A program made the position numbers and the translations under genes. From Dendrolimus kikuchii (lineage: Eukaryota > Arthropoda > Insecta > Lepidoptera > Lasiocampidae), in the NCBI GenBank assembly GCA_019925095.2, contig CM034391.1:2879051-2943050 (forward strand): a DNA stretch of 64,000 nucleotides. Direction: 5' to 3'. Of this stretch, positions 1 to 10,805 are shown piece by piece; within the stretch, counting starts at the first letter, position 1, and every line of letters begins with the position of its first letter. Under the pieces are notes generated by a model. That model searched no databases, was not told the origin of the DNA, and saw nothing but the letters and a program-made list of their open reading frames with translations.

Positions 1-1290
1 CACAAAAATATATCAGTAACTCTGGCAAAAAAACAAAATCTTGCAATTATTGTCAATTTTTACGCAATATTGTAAATTTTTTCAGCAAAACTGCAAAACG
101 AAACTTTATACTCTGAGTTCCCTCCAAAAACATCAAAACTTTAAACATCTTATGCATGCTACAGTCGTTATATTGATAGGTTAAATTAAATAATTATATG
201 CCAATAATAGATCAATCTGAGTTCAATGACGTTTAACGACCAATCCATTTGTTTTTTACGTCTGCAACTGAACCTGTCATACCTTGTTTCTAGTTTCTAC
301 ACAGGTGCGTCTATACCTACACTTCAATAGAAAAAAAAACAGTATACACATAAACTCAAATTTTAAACCAATAGCCGTTTATAAAATGCCAGCCAGTTTT
401 TATTGCTTTTAAATCACGACATCTTAATTTTCTTTATAGTTAAAAAAGCTGAGAACTTAAGACAGCATTTTTTTCAATTCTCAGAAACTTTGAACTTGAA
501 CATGTCTTGTGCATTATCCACCAACAAAGCGATGAAATATCTTATGTACACGCTTAAATACAATGTAAAGTAACCCTTATACTCCCGTTTTTAAAAAAAT
601 ATTTCATTTGTTAGTCTTTGGCCAAAACCACAGACCAATAGATGCCTTATGTCAGACGAATCAACATCTACGTTCCATTATTCAAATTACTTTCAAAGCT
701 CTTTTTGTATTGAAAGAGTTTGTAAAAGGAATAGTTGTGCCCACAATAGGCACGATTAGCGTGAATCAAGCTATTTTTAACACTATCTCGTTAGGGGTAA
801 AGTAGAAATTGTACTTTATTGGGTTTAGGATAAGGTATTTCGCGAGATGGAGAGGGGGTCTTACGTCTCGTCTCGACTGCAAGTCGGGCAGGTTCCGTGT
901 TACTCATCCCCTCCCCTCCACTGCTCCTTTCCCTACCGCTGCGCGGACGCAATCTTTTACCGTAGAAGCGATTACAGATTAAAAGCATGCACCAACGTCT
1001 TACATTTTTGTTTAATTCAAGTATGGTGGGTTATCAATGCGTTGTATTTCACATGTTTAATACTGAGTTTCTAAATCTTTGTGTTGATTTTATACCAAAT
1101 TTTAACCATTAATAAACATATGAATGGATAATAAGATATGGGAATTGGCTACAAGTCGCCGATATCAAAGAATCGTATTATGTCACATAGCCAAACGCGC
1201 GTTGTAATATTTTAAATAAGTTACAAACAGGTTCTGAAGCTTTATTTGTGCGCTATTTGGACTTTATATTTCATTATGCTAATGTCAATT
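1..1290. other. AT-rich intergenic DNA, nothing recognised
   Basis: No open frame with recognisable protein similarity and no repeat shared with the rest of the window. A short GC-richer patch lies near 845-960, but nothing in it could be identified. Confidence 0.5.
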
Positions 1291-1490
1291 GAAGCCGTGA
1301 TAGCTCAGTGATAAGCGCATTCGCGTCCCAAATTCAAAGGACGCGGGTTCGAATGCTGACAGGAAAGAATGCACCACTGATTTTCTGAACTAATGTGTAT
1401 ATTGTTACAATTACTACGTGCTTGGGGAAGGAAAACATCGAGGTAACCAAAGCCTAAAACTCGCCAGTCCCTATAAACGCGACCCGAGCC
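1291..1490 (+). repeat. tRNA-derived SINE (SINE-2)
   Basis: The start reads like a tRNA. An A-box-like stretch (GTGATAGCTCAGTG) is followed about 45 bp later by a B-box-like GGGTTCGAATGC, then an unrelated ~120-bp body. A related copy lies at 14738-14930. The A- and B-box spacing fits an internal pol III promoter. It is a SINE rather than a tRNA gene because no acceptor stem closes and the body continues. No clear target duplication was seen. Confidence 0.6.
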
Positions 1491-1509
1491 GTGTATTTTT
1501 TCTTAGTTT

Positions 1510-1826
1510 TTTTTTTATTGCAGGAGATCAGCAGACAGGCAGACGGCGTACTTGATGGAAAGCGGTTACCATCGCCTATGGACATTTGCAGCAGCAAAGT
1601 TGCTACAAATGCGCTGCTACTCTCTTAAGGGAGACTGGAACCTGGTCACTAATACCGGAACACAAGTCAAGGTTGTTATGGCGACATACTTTAGACCAGG
1701 GGTGGTAGCCATCCAGTCGGGCAAATGCCCTACCACCTGACTCTGGGTTGTTTTGTCGCCTCTTAAGACAGGCCGCCCGGCCGCAGGAAATTGTATTCTT
1801 TCTCCGTTCCTCCACGGATAGAATTT
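1510..1826 (-). repeat. Family A retroposon (LINE 3'-end-like), full length
   Basis: A ~315-bp repeat whose sense strand (minus here) starts near ATCCGTGCAGGAACGG and ends in an A-run, seen here as a T-run at 1507-1520. The window holds about nine copies (also 5087, 11165, 11955, 14941, 31208, 31498, 36240 and 59025). The A-tail and scattered truncation show retroposition. The tail segment resembles the 3' end of lepidopteran LINEs. No pol III boxes are visible, so calling it a SINE would be a guess. Confidence 0.7.
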
Positions 1827-2049
1827 CGGATTAGATTTCTAGATAAAATCCATCAGTTAGTATAGGATCGTCGAATTCTGGCCGGTCCTTCTATCTTACC
1901 GAACGTTCATTTAAAATTTGACTTAAGCTCCATACATGTAATGTCAAAATTCAAGCGCTGGTGAGGCAAGTGACTGAATAGTATTAGTAGAACACCACGA
2001 CGTTGGAAGAAGCCAAGAGGGTCATTCTGATAAGCAGGTGCTCCGGGCT

Positions 2050-2305
2050 ATAGATAATAATAATAATATAATAATCGGCAAACAAACACACATATTATAT
2101 ATCCCCAAATTAAGCAAGTTACGCTTGTGTTATGGGTAATATACAACGGACTACTCTGGGGCCGATCCCAGACACCCAGACCATAGTAAATAACGGAGAA
2201 AATACGTTTCCGAAATTTACTATACCAGGAATCGAACCCGGAGCCTCTGCGTTGGAATGAGGTAGGTCGGCAAAGGCTTAGCCCGCTCAACCACAGAGGC
2301 CGTCA
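2050..2305 (-). repeat. tRNA-derived SINE (SINE-1) with (TAA)n tail
   Basis: Read on the minus strand, it begins GGCCTCTGTGGTTGAGCGGG (A box) and has GGTTCGATTCC (B box) about 45 bp later. An unrelated body follows, then an ATT/TAA microsatellite tail at the left end. Other copies are at 7190 to 8642 (split), 37952, 55834 and a fragment at 54395-54465. The internal pol III promoter and variable tail define it as a SINE. Confidence 0.8.
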
Positions 2306-2319
2306 AATAGATGTGAACA

Positions 2320-3240
2320 GTATTCAATTAATATTACTTCTACTTCGATCTGATCCCGCCATCTCCCTTCTATCATCACCGGCATGCGGTACCGATATAC
2401 GGTGGATATTCCACCTATAAGAACAAAGCGCTTTGCATCTTTGCTTCATCAAACGCACGGCAAAGGAGTGGAACTCATCGACGGAGTCTGTCTTTCCCGA
2501 TACTTATAACCTGGGTGTCTTCAAGTCCCGTGTAACTAGGTACCTCCTTTTTTTTTTTTGACCAGGGGAAATCCGTGTGAGGACTAAGCCGCGACAGGCA
2601 CAGAAGCCTGGGGGGATGTTCGCGACCGGTGTGAGTGTGTGGGATTCGCCGGATCGGGGGTGGCACTAGCGTGCCCGGTCAGAACCGGTGCCACGCTATT
2701 GCCACGCCCCAGTTAGGGATACCCACTAAAACCCCTGGGTGTTCCGTCCTGCGCCTTATGCCAGGGCTACGTGTATACGGGCTTCCCAACTCCGCGTGCC
2801 CTGGCAGGCGTGGGCCCCCCTCACTGGGCCTCTTCCTATGCCAGGGGACGTATCCCCCGGCTACAACTAGGTCTATTCCGTGCGTGGGGCGGTCTGTAAC
2901 GCGCCCCACGGGAAGAGAGATGAGAGCGCGCGGAACACTCGTGCTCTCATCTCAACGGCATGTGCGGGTGAGTGAGAACCCCTATACCCCTAGGGGCCCC
3001 ACCCACGCCGCCCGCTTACGGCGGCCGAAGGTCACTATCCGACCTCCGGCGTCGGCGCGTCCTCCTTTGGCGGGAGCGGAGCAGGGAATTACGCTCACGC
3101 TCCCGTTCCGCCTCCTCCTTCGCAAATATGACTTGCTCGCAGAAGGAGGAGACGACGTCCCATCCGGTGAACTAGGTACCTCCTAGGTTAGCGTGCTCCA
3201 TCCTAGACGATATCTTCGCCCCACATAGGGCGAAATCATG
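2320..3240 (+). mobile_element. Old LINE ORF2 C-terminal remnant, split by an insertion
   Basis: Frames read through 2440-2548 spell a sequence like AKEWNSLPESVFPD and then LGVFKSRVTRYL, the C-terminal tail typical of Jockey/CR1-type LINE reverse transcriptase proteins. The frame resumes just after 3184. A GC-rich element (2549-3169) is inserted in between. The remnant has no intact frame and is a fossil. Clade assignment is by recall of the motif only. Confidence 0.5.
2549..3169 (-). mobile_element. GC-rich retroelement insertion with 15-bp TSD
   Basis: A 621-bp GC-rich block flanked by the perfect 15-bp repeat AACTAGGTACCTCCT (2534-2548 and 3170-3184). It begins on the plus strand with a T-run at 2549-2559, so the insert lies on the minus strand with a poly(A) end. 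This is a target-primed retrotransposition product, probably the truncated end of a GC-rich LINE. A 183-codon open frame across it is taken as a by-product of GC content. Its family was not recognised. Confidence 0.7.
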
Positions 3241-3782
3241 GTCAAACGCGAACCAATACTACAAGAAAAAAAAATACTTTATATAATATTACTTTATATA
3301 ACTCTATGTTATAAATAAAGCAGGACAAGTCAAACTAGTTATTCTTATTAGCTTATCTCAACATAGCAACACTGCGATATTTCTAGACAGACCGGAGCTA
3401 GTCAAAGTAATCGGATAAATACTACAGGTAAACTATAAACAAATACATCACATTACAGAGTATTATTATTATTATTAATAATTATTTTAATTAATAACAG
3501 GAAACACAATACAACTACAATATGAATTTTGTATATCTAAGGTAAAACCTGATTTATATTTGCATCCTGTTGGCTAAGAGTATGGAGGGTAGATGTAAGG
3601 AGAATCACCTTATATAGGAAAATAGTTAAAGAAGTGTCCAGTTGTAAGCTGTAAATAACAGTTCAAAAACCGTCCACAATGGCGCTGATGTAGACAAAGG
3701 GTATGGCATGAATGTAATTATTGTAGAAGAATCGAAGTATGCCGAGTTAAAAAAATTAGTATCTTTGGCGACTAGAGTAATT

Positions 3783-3916
3783 GGTGACAGTACACTGTTA
3801 TAAAACGGGTTGCCGTTTTACAACAGTGTACTGTCACCAGGTTTTATTTAGTAAATTACTTTGTACTACGTAAATAGTTGTAGGTATTTACGTAGTACGA
3901 CGTAATTTACTAAATA
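3783..3916. repeat. Two adjacent perfect-to-near-perfect palindromes
   Basis: First palindrome, 3783-3838: 26-base arms starting GGTGACAGTACACTGTT with one mismatch around a 4-base centre. Second, 3845-3916: about 32-base arms starting TATTTAGTAAATTAC and including GTACTACGTAAATA, with an 8-base loop. They sit six bases apart and are not seen elsewhere in the window. They would extrude as two hairpins. They may be remnants of fold-back or MITE elements; no coding function. Confidence 0.75.
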
Positions 3917-4029
3917 TGACGTCAAAGAATTGTAATGTGAAGACCGTAAATAGTGATTTTATTTCGTGAGTTTTGAATAATACGCTTAGTGATTGTGTAA
4001 TATTTAATTTTATAAAACTAAAACACTAT

Positions 4030-4479
4030 TCCATACACGTATCGAAGCGAGAGTTGGGTAGAGTAAACGCGGTCGAGATGCGAGCACTGCGCAAAATCTG
4101 CGGAGTGACGCTCGCGGACCGCGTTCGTAATAGCGAAGTAAGAAAGAGAGTTGGTCTGAAAGAGAGTGTCGGGGTGAAGATAAGGAAAGGAATGCTCCGG
4201 TGGTTCGGGCATGTGGAAAGAATGCATGATGAAAGAATGAATAAACAGATATACAATGCCAAAGTCGATGGATGCAGAAGTCGTGGAAGACCACGACACA
4301 CCTTCCATGAGTCAAGAGGTGAGGTGATGTCAGGAGCCTTAAGAACAGACGAGCGTGCATGACAAGAGTTATGAATGTCAAAGAAGCAAGTGAGGTGTGT
4401 AAGAATAAGCCTAAATGGCGCTCTGTTGTTCGTGCCTACCCCGCAAGGGAACTGGCGTGAAGTTATGTATGTATGTATG
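4030..4479 (+). mobile_element. RTE-like LINE, 5'-truncated 3' end, 11-bp TSD
   Basis: Encodes the C-terminal part of an RTE-type ORF2 (RVNAVEMRALRKICGVTLAD, then LRWFGHVERM and GRPRHTF), followed by a short 3' end with (ATGT)n. It is flanked by TAAAACACTAT at 4019-4029 and 4480-4490. It has lost about 20 bases near its 5' end relative to the copy at 54827, and the frame is disrupted near 4310. Dead on arrival but structurally clear. Confidence 0.8.
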
Positions 4480-4490
4480 TAAAACACTAT

Positions 4491-5086
4491 AATACTACCC
4501 TAATAACTTTTGGCGCTTTCATTAAAATTCACCCTGATGCCAAAGTGGCGCCACCCTAATTTAATGCATTCCGATGGACACTTCTTCATATACAGAGATG
4601 GTTCTTCTTACCTCTACCCTCCATAGCTAAGAGGAACGTAACTTGCATCATGCTCTATATTCATGTCCAACTACGCATTTATGGCATATTGTCGCAATCT
4701 TTGATACAAATTTATCGCATCTTGACAGGTTTTAGATTATTTTGTTATCGACATCAATGCTGCCGATTCTAACACAGTGCTGACAATAGAACATTATTTT
4801 ATCAGTTGTAATTCTTGTTAAGTAGCTTTGAATTAAGTCAGGGCTACTTTTTACAGCTCTCGACCGACGGCTGCACATCGATAAATATGATTTTGTCTTC
4901 GAAAGCATAATTATATTCATTAAAATTGTCGAAATATATTTATCTACAGAGCTAGCTATTGTTACTGAGTTATTTTCAATTTATTTATTTATTTCAGGAG
5001 AAGGTTTTGTGCGTAAACAATAGTTTGCTAACCGGGCACTTTTGTATTTGCCTGAAATTAATATGCACAAAACATTATTTCAACAT
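4491..5086. other. AT-rich intergenic DNA, nothing recognised
   Basis: No recognisable coding sequence or repeat shared within the window. Confidence 0.5.
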
Positions 5087-5396
5087 TATCCGTGCAGGAA
5101 CGGAGAAAGAATACAATTTCCTGCGGCCGGGCGGCCTGTCGTAAGAGGCGACAAAACAACCCACAGCTAGGTGGTAGGGCATTTGTTCGACTGGATGGCT
5201 ACCACCCCTGGTCTAGAGTACGCCGCCATAACAACCTTGAGTTGTGTTCCGGCATTAGTGACCAGGTTCCAGTCTCCCTTAATAGAGCAGCAGAGCATTT
5301 GTAGCACTTTTGGTGTTGCAAATGTCCATAGGCGATGGTAACCGCTTTCCATCAAGTGGGCCGTCTGCCTGTCTGCTGAACTCCTGCATTAAAAAA
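5087..5396 (+). repeat. Family A retroposon, full length, sense on plus
   Basis: Starts ATCCGTGCAGGAACGGAG and ends with an A-run at 5390-5397. It is the mirror orientation of the 1510 copy and shows the family's 5' end and poly(A) tail directly. Confidence 0.75.
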
Positions 5397-5578
5397 ATAC
5401 AATCGCTCAGTTCTCAAGAAAGATGATACCTCCTACAATAAGTTGGAACTTACGCGGTAGGCATTCCGCATTCCCTATGCCCTACGACTTGAGATTATAT
5501 AAGACAGAAAGAAAATATGTATTTCTAAATTGCAACACACGATAATAAATCTATATATATAAAAATCAATTGCTGTTT

Positions 5579-5910
5579 AATAAAACTACGTTTTAACGGT
5601 TTTAAGCGCGGTAATTTTATTTGATTTTGGTTTTTCCGACGTTTCGGCCACTTTTCAGTGGCCGTGATCACGGAAGACAAAGATGTCAAGTGTCAACGAG
5701 TATTGTTAAAGTTTTATTTAGCCTACCGCCAACTTATTAATTTTAATTATTTAATTTTTTAATTTTGTTTATGGTTATTATTTAATCTATGGGAGCCTAA
5801 TCTCATTTACTACCGCTTCGCAACATGTTATGGCTTGAAGAGAAGAAGCGGCGCAAGAAACTCTTCAGCAAACATGCCTAGCTCTAATAATTTTATATAA
5901 TATTAAAAAT
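5579..5910 (-). mobile_element. Penelope-like element terminal segment (with ribozyme-like motif)
   Basis: A 332-bp Penelope-like 3'-terminal segment with a 10-bp TSD (ATTGCTGTTT). The same sequence flanks Penelope reverse transcriptase coding DNA at 32338-33517 and GIY-YIG-region coding DNA at 25630-26214, which identifies it. It contains a hammerhead-like fold on the minus strand at 5634-5675. Confidence 0.75.
5634..5675 (-). ncRNA. Hammerhead-like ribozyme motif, G3/C8 core variant
   Basis: Minus strand: stem I TTCC, core GTGATCA, spacer C, stem II GGCCAC/GTGGCC with loop TGAAAA, then GAAACGTC and stem I partner GGAA. Order and spacing match the minimal Penelope hammerhead (CTGANGA, stem II, GAAAC, GTC cleavage site). 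Positions 3 and 8 are G and C instead of the usual C and G. Identical cores occur at 32383-32424 and 33389-33430. Activity is inferred, not shown. Confidence 0.55.
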
Positions 5911-6740
5911 ATTGCTGTTTGTTAAGTCTCGCTAAAGCTCGAGAACGGCTGGACTAATTTGGCTAATTTTGGTTTTGAATTATTTGTGGAAGTCCAGGGA
6001 ATGTTCAAAAGGTGAGTAAATGTAAATTGCCGTTTGTTTGCGACTACGCGTTGCCGAACAAACGCCGGCAAACGATCTCCGCTTTACCAGTTAGTGCATT
6101 CATATAATCACAATTTCTACTTAATAGATATAGCGGCAACTAGGCCCAGCACTTATAAACAAATGATCCTTGAATGTTTGAAAAACAAGTAAACCACTAT
6201 ATTAAGTATTTCTGGCAATTAGCGTCCCCCTTGCGGCTGGTCGCAGGCATTCGGTGTGCTCTTGGCTCCGGCTCTGCGTTCTGGTGAGGTCTCCCTTTCT
6301 TCTTCTTTTCTTTCTTCTTCTTTTTAGATATCGTATACCAACCTTGTTTTTTTTTCCTCTCTTTTGCTTTTACTTACGGTAGCTAGTATAATTTCAATTA
6401 CTTAATATGTGGCAAATGATGTTGGTGTTGTATTAAGTCACACTACTTATGTATAAGATTCATAATACTAAACTCTGTACAATACTGTTTTTTTGTCCAA
6501 ATAACTGAAAAAAAAAAATGTGACAAAAATGCTTCCCTTCCCTTAGAAACTATTCTTGTCCTGTCAAACATTTGATGTTCGTTCCGTCATTTAGATATCA
6601 AATTAAATTGAAAAGAGAAGTTTTTTTTCTTTTTTTTTTGGCTTTGAATGTCAAACGTTTGATGTTCGTCCTGTCGTTCAGAAATCAACGTTATTTATTT
6701 ATTGATTCTGAGGCGGTACGAAGTTTGCCGGGTCAGCTAG

Positions 6741-7189
6741 TACTGTAATAAAAGTTGTATATGCTACAGTCAGTAAACTTGTAACAGTAGAGTGGTTTTC
6801 ATGAAAACAATGTAATAAAACAATAGTATTTTTAGAAATAGTAAACATAGACTTAGATGATAATGTAATGCCCTGAACAAAGACATAGAGGATGCGAAAA
6901 AAAATGCAACCCACTAAAAGAAAACATACTTATATGTACCAATTCTTCGATTGATTTCAGTAAACGATGTCCTTCGAGATATTTATGGCAAGGAAACATA
7001 TTACAAGTCAAATATATTTATCAAATATGTTATCAATTAAAAAACTGCAACGCGCCACACTTGTATACAATAATATAAAACAAAGCTGATAATGATTTAT
7101 TAATTGAATGTAATCAAAAGGGGTGCAGCATTGTAGATAAATTAATTACCTATTAAAATATACATTTTATTTGTGATAATAATAGGTAT
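6741..7189. other. AT-rich intergenic DNA, nothing recognised
   Basis: No supported gene or repeat. Confidence 0.5.
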
Positions 7190-8642
7190 TAATAATCCCG
7201 AAATTAAGCAAGCTACGCTTGTATTATCTATACTTCTATACTAATATTATAAAGAGGTAAAGTTTGTGAGTTTGTGACGTCCGTCGTAGGGGGTAATCTC
7301 CGAAACTACTGAACCGAGTTAAAAAATTCTTTCACTGTTGGCAAGCGACACTATCCCCGGTTCATTTCACCCGGGGTAACTTGTAAGTGTAACTTTAGCT
7401 ATCAAGGGAGCAAAGGATTCATCACCCCCGCTAACAAAGTGAATGTGTTCTGATTCCCGGGGCACATTCAGGCACTTCTTGCGCTGGATCGGACTGGGAG
7501 TAACTACGTTCTAAGTCTTAGCGTTTTCTACATAAAAAGCGCGGGGCACATGGAAGGAGGGTGGTTTTAGTGGGTAGTGGGTGTTGCCCGTGCAACTTCT
7601 CTGAGTCTCCACACAAGTTGGCTTGATTATTGTTCGGATTGCCCCTTATCAAAGGGGAAAGCGTTCATGATCAACTATGGTCTAATCCCTTGCAAAGGAC
7701 CCAGTATTGTGCGTAAATAGCATTTCCCCCGCCTTAAAAAAAAAACTTGCCAGCAGTGACTATATTATATTTTCAAAAAAATTAGGGATCCTTACTAAAA
7801 CTCCAATAGTAACCCAAGGTGTAAAAAAATTACCTAAAATCGCGTGCGCTGCGAAAACTATTGATGACAGAATAAAATAATGTACTACGACTTTGCAGAA
7901 CATATCATTATTTACAAAAAGTGTCCGGACAGCATATGTCTAACTATTATAGTTATGCCATAATAAGTGTTCTTTTATTTTTAAAAATTAATTAAAACGC
8001 AGCCGCTAGAAAAGGCTCTTTACTTAATCTTGGTATTCATCCTTATCAAAATAAATACTTATACTTCTTCAATACCTTTATATAACTTTTTGAATGATTC
8101 AATTCGGACATTCCATTCGAAAGATATCACGAATTTAAAAATGTAAGTATTACAAAAAAGTTGCGTGGTCGCCGCGCACCCTAATCGGCTAGATAGGCTT
8201 ATGCGATATAGGCGTCACTGGGGTACGGGCAGTACGGGAGGGGAAATATTTTGAATTCGCTTAATAGGTAAATAAACTCAACAAAAAATAAAGAGGTAAA
8301 GTTTGTGAGTGACGTTGTAGAGGGTAATCTCTAGATCTACTAAACCGATTGTGAAAATTCTTTCATCAGTGGAAAGCTACATTACTCTTGAGTGACATAG
8401 GGTATATTTAATTGTGATTAATAATAAGTTTTTTTTTCTGATGCCCAGCGAAGTGGGTACGGGTCAGCTAGTAGGTAATATACAACGAAATACACTGGGG
8501 CCGATCCCAGACACCCAGACCCATAGTAAATAACGGAAAATTCGTTTTTGAAATTTACCATGCCAGGAATCGAACCTAGAGCCTCAGCGACGCAGTGAGG
8601 TAGACCGGCAAAAGTGTAGCCCGCTCAACCACAGAGACCATC
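7190..8642 (-). repeat. SINE-1 copy split by a Helitron
   Basis: The tail side of the SINE is at 7190-7226 and the head side, with B box and A box on the minus strand, at 8472-8642. Joining A at 7226 to T at 8472 restores the order seen in the intact copy at 55834 (TTAT then GGGTAATATAC), so the 1,245 bp between were inserted later. Confidence 0.85.
7227..8471 (+). mobile_element. Helitron-like element inserted exactly between A and T of a SINE
   Basis: Starts TCTATACTTC at 7227 and ends CAGCTAG at 8471, with host A before and host T after and no target duplication. A short hairpin (CCCA/TGGG around GCGAAG) lies 12-14 bases before the CTAG end. The interior contains a ~400-bp module (about 7747-8150) shared with the Helitron region at 30436-30850. 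No transposase is encoded. Confidence 0.8.
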
Positions 8643-9824
8643 CTATGGCTATAGTGCTTTATAGTACTGATGCAAACCGGCCCCATGCAAGTGTTTTATT
8701 ATCCCTTTGAATTTGAGTGATCTATTATTCGCGCTAATCTCTTTGTTCACGTCACCGTAAGACGTTATAAAACCTCCTTTCCCTTGTTGGTATTTCATGC
8801 GAATTCTTGTATACCATTAAGCTGACCATTTAACGATTTCAAGAACCAGTGGGCGGCATGTTGCTAGGAGGTCATGTCTAATTGACAAATGGATGAGGGT
8901 CGGTCAGTCGGTAAATGCGCCAGTCGTGTTGTAACTGCGAACGAGGCATTACCTAGTGCACTATCGAAGCGAGTATCTGATAACGACGAACTCTCCACGA
9001 TTTATGTGATAACGATTTGCGGCCCTACAGTTTGGTTTTGTTGTATTCGGGTATACTTGCAAGAACTGTGAATGACGTCTGTGTACTTCGAATAAACTTT
9101 GTGATAATTCCAACAGCATTTTCGAATTTACATCCTACAAATACGTAACAGTACTATATAGATTATGCGAACGCAATACAAAAAGAATTATTAAAATCGG
9201 TTCAGAAGCAACAAACTTATAAAACTCAGTCACTACAATATTTTATATATGAGTCTAAGGAATTTTCTGTTATATCTTCGGAATTCAAGATCCAATACCA
9301 ATGAAATTTATATGGGTGGTCCCATTTAAATTTCATTTGTATTTTGAATCTATAGTGAATCCAACTTGAAAATAATGACCAAAATAGGTTCAGAAACAAA
9401 AAGGTTATGACTGAACATATATAAAAATATATTTACATGAAATTTATAACCTCCTCATTTGTAAAAGTCGATTAAAAAACAATAGCGACGAATTCCCTGA
9501 AATGAACACATTTTATGATTTACATTTGAGTAATTTGAGGAAATATCATTGTATTATTGCAATATAAAGGTAGAATACCGAGTAAAAAATGAATTGCGTG
9601 AGTTCATACACGAAGGAGTTAGGTATACTAGCGGGTAAACAACTCCAGTATTACTCGACATATTTAATCTGTGCAATTCAACGCCTAGCAAGTGCTTTTC
9701 AAGAAATTTTACAGTACATCATAAAAAAAGGCTTTTGTTATTTATTTATTATAAACAGCATACAATATTTAAAAAAAAACTAAAAATGGAAGTATGCTAC
9801 TACTACTATATACATATTTACAAA
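8643..9824. other. AT-rich intergenic DNA, nothing recognised
   Basis: A 60-codon open frame at 8889-9071 has no recognisable features, and nothing supports it as a gene. Confidence 0.45.
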
Positions 9825-9955
9825 CTAGCTTCTGCGCGCAAATTCGTCCGCGTGGAATTGTTAAAAAAATAAGTTAAAAAAACCGATTTTGAAACATTCT
9901 TCATTGGTGCTCCGCTCTTATTGGTCTTAGCGTGATGATATTATAGTCCCCACCG
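9825..9955 (-). mobile_element. Helitron-like 3' end fragment
   Basis: On the minus strand this ends with the GC hairpin and AGCTAG, the same 3' terminus as the copy at 18880-19002, including the motif GGTGCTCCGCTC (plus strand here). 5'-truncated. Confidence 0.6.
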
Positions 9956-10001
9956 ACAGACCTGGAAGCCATTCTTTATCTTATACTAATATATAATCTT
10001 A

Positions 10002-10573
10002 TCTAATATATAAAATTCTCGTGTCACAGTTTTCGTTGCCATACTCCTCCGAAACGGCTTGACCGATTTTGATGAAATTTTTTGTGCCTATCCGGTATCT
10101 ATGAGAATCGGCCAACATCTATTTTTCATCCCCCTAAATGTTAGGGGTAGTCCAACCCTAATTTTTTATTTTTATTTTTTAGACAAAATTTTTAATTTCT
10201 ATTTTTTTATGATACAACATACAAAAATTCATACAACCCTAAATTTTCACCCCTCTACGATCAACTCCTATTTTTTATTTGTTAATTATAAACTTTAATT
10301 TTTTGGCAAGATTTTTAATCTCATTTTGTCATGACTTAGAATAAAAAAAAATATATTACTCTTTTAGATTCACAATTAGAACCGGTAGGTGGCGCTGCGA
10401 TCGGGTTCTGGAATCCTCCTAATCACCTGGAGCGATTTTGGTGACTTTGTTTTTGTGTGTTTGAGTGGGTACCCGGATGGTTTAGATTCGCAATTAGAAC
10501 CGGTAGGTGGCTCTGGGATTGGGTTCTAAAATTTTATTTTTAAAGGCAGGACAACGTCTGCCGGGGCCGCTAG
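10002..10573 (+). mobile_element. Helitron-like element, second family, complete
   Basis: Begins TCTAATATATAAAATTCTCG after host A and ends CCGGGGCCGCTAG before host T. A hairpin-like stretch GGCAGGACAACGTCTGCC sits just inside the end. Non-autonomous. Fragments of this family also occur at 14108, 20990 and 36366 on the minus strand. Confidence 0.75.
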
Positions 10574-10805
10574 TACTAATATATAAAGCTGAAGAGTTTG
10601 TTGGTTTGAACGCGCTAATCTCAGGAACTGCTGGTCCGATTTGAAAAATTCTTCCAGTGTTAGATAGTCCATTTATCGAGGAAGGCTATAGGCTATATAT
10701 CATCACGCAAAGACCAATAGGAGCGGGGCACCAATGAAAAATGTTTCAAAATCGGGGGATTTTATAACTTCCTTTTTTAAACTATTGCACGCGGGCGAAG
10801 TCGTG
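10574..10805 (+). mobile_element. Helitron-like remnant abutting the previous one
   Basis: Starts TACTAATATATAAAGCTGAA directly after the CTAG end of the 10002-10573 element and carries the first family's body (GCGCTAATCTCAGGAAC). It ends in a decayed terminus (GGCAGTATAGCATAG). Two Helitrons thus lie head to tail. Confidence 0.6.

Larger units (their letters stand above)
5550..6740 (+). mobile_element. Helitron-like element carrying a Penelope insertion
   Basis: Begins TCTATATATATAAAAATC and ends GGGTCAGCTAG directly before a T, as Helitrons do (5'-TC, 3'-CTAG, between host A and T, no duplication). A GCGGTACGAAGTTTGCC-type stem precedes the end. A Penelope-like fragment (5579-5910) interrupts it 29 bases from the start, flanked by ATTGCTGTTT at 5569-5578 and 5911-5920. 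No Rep/helicase is encoded, so it is non-autonomous. Confidence 0.7.

Noticed and set aside
2635..3186. 183-codon open frame in GC-rich DNA
   Set aside because: It lies wholly in a TSD-flanked retroelement insertion antisense to its poly(A) orientation. GC-rich sequence has few stops.
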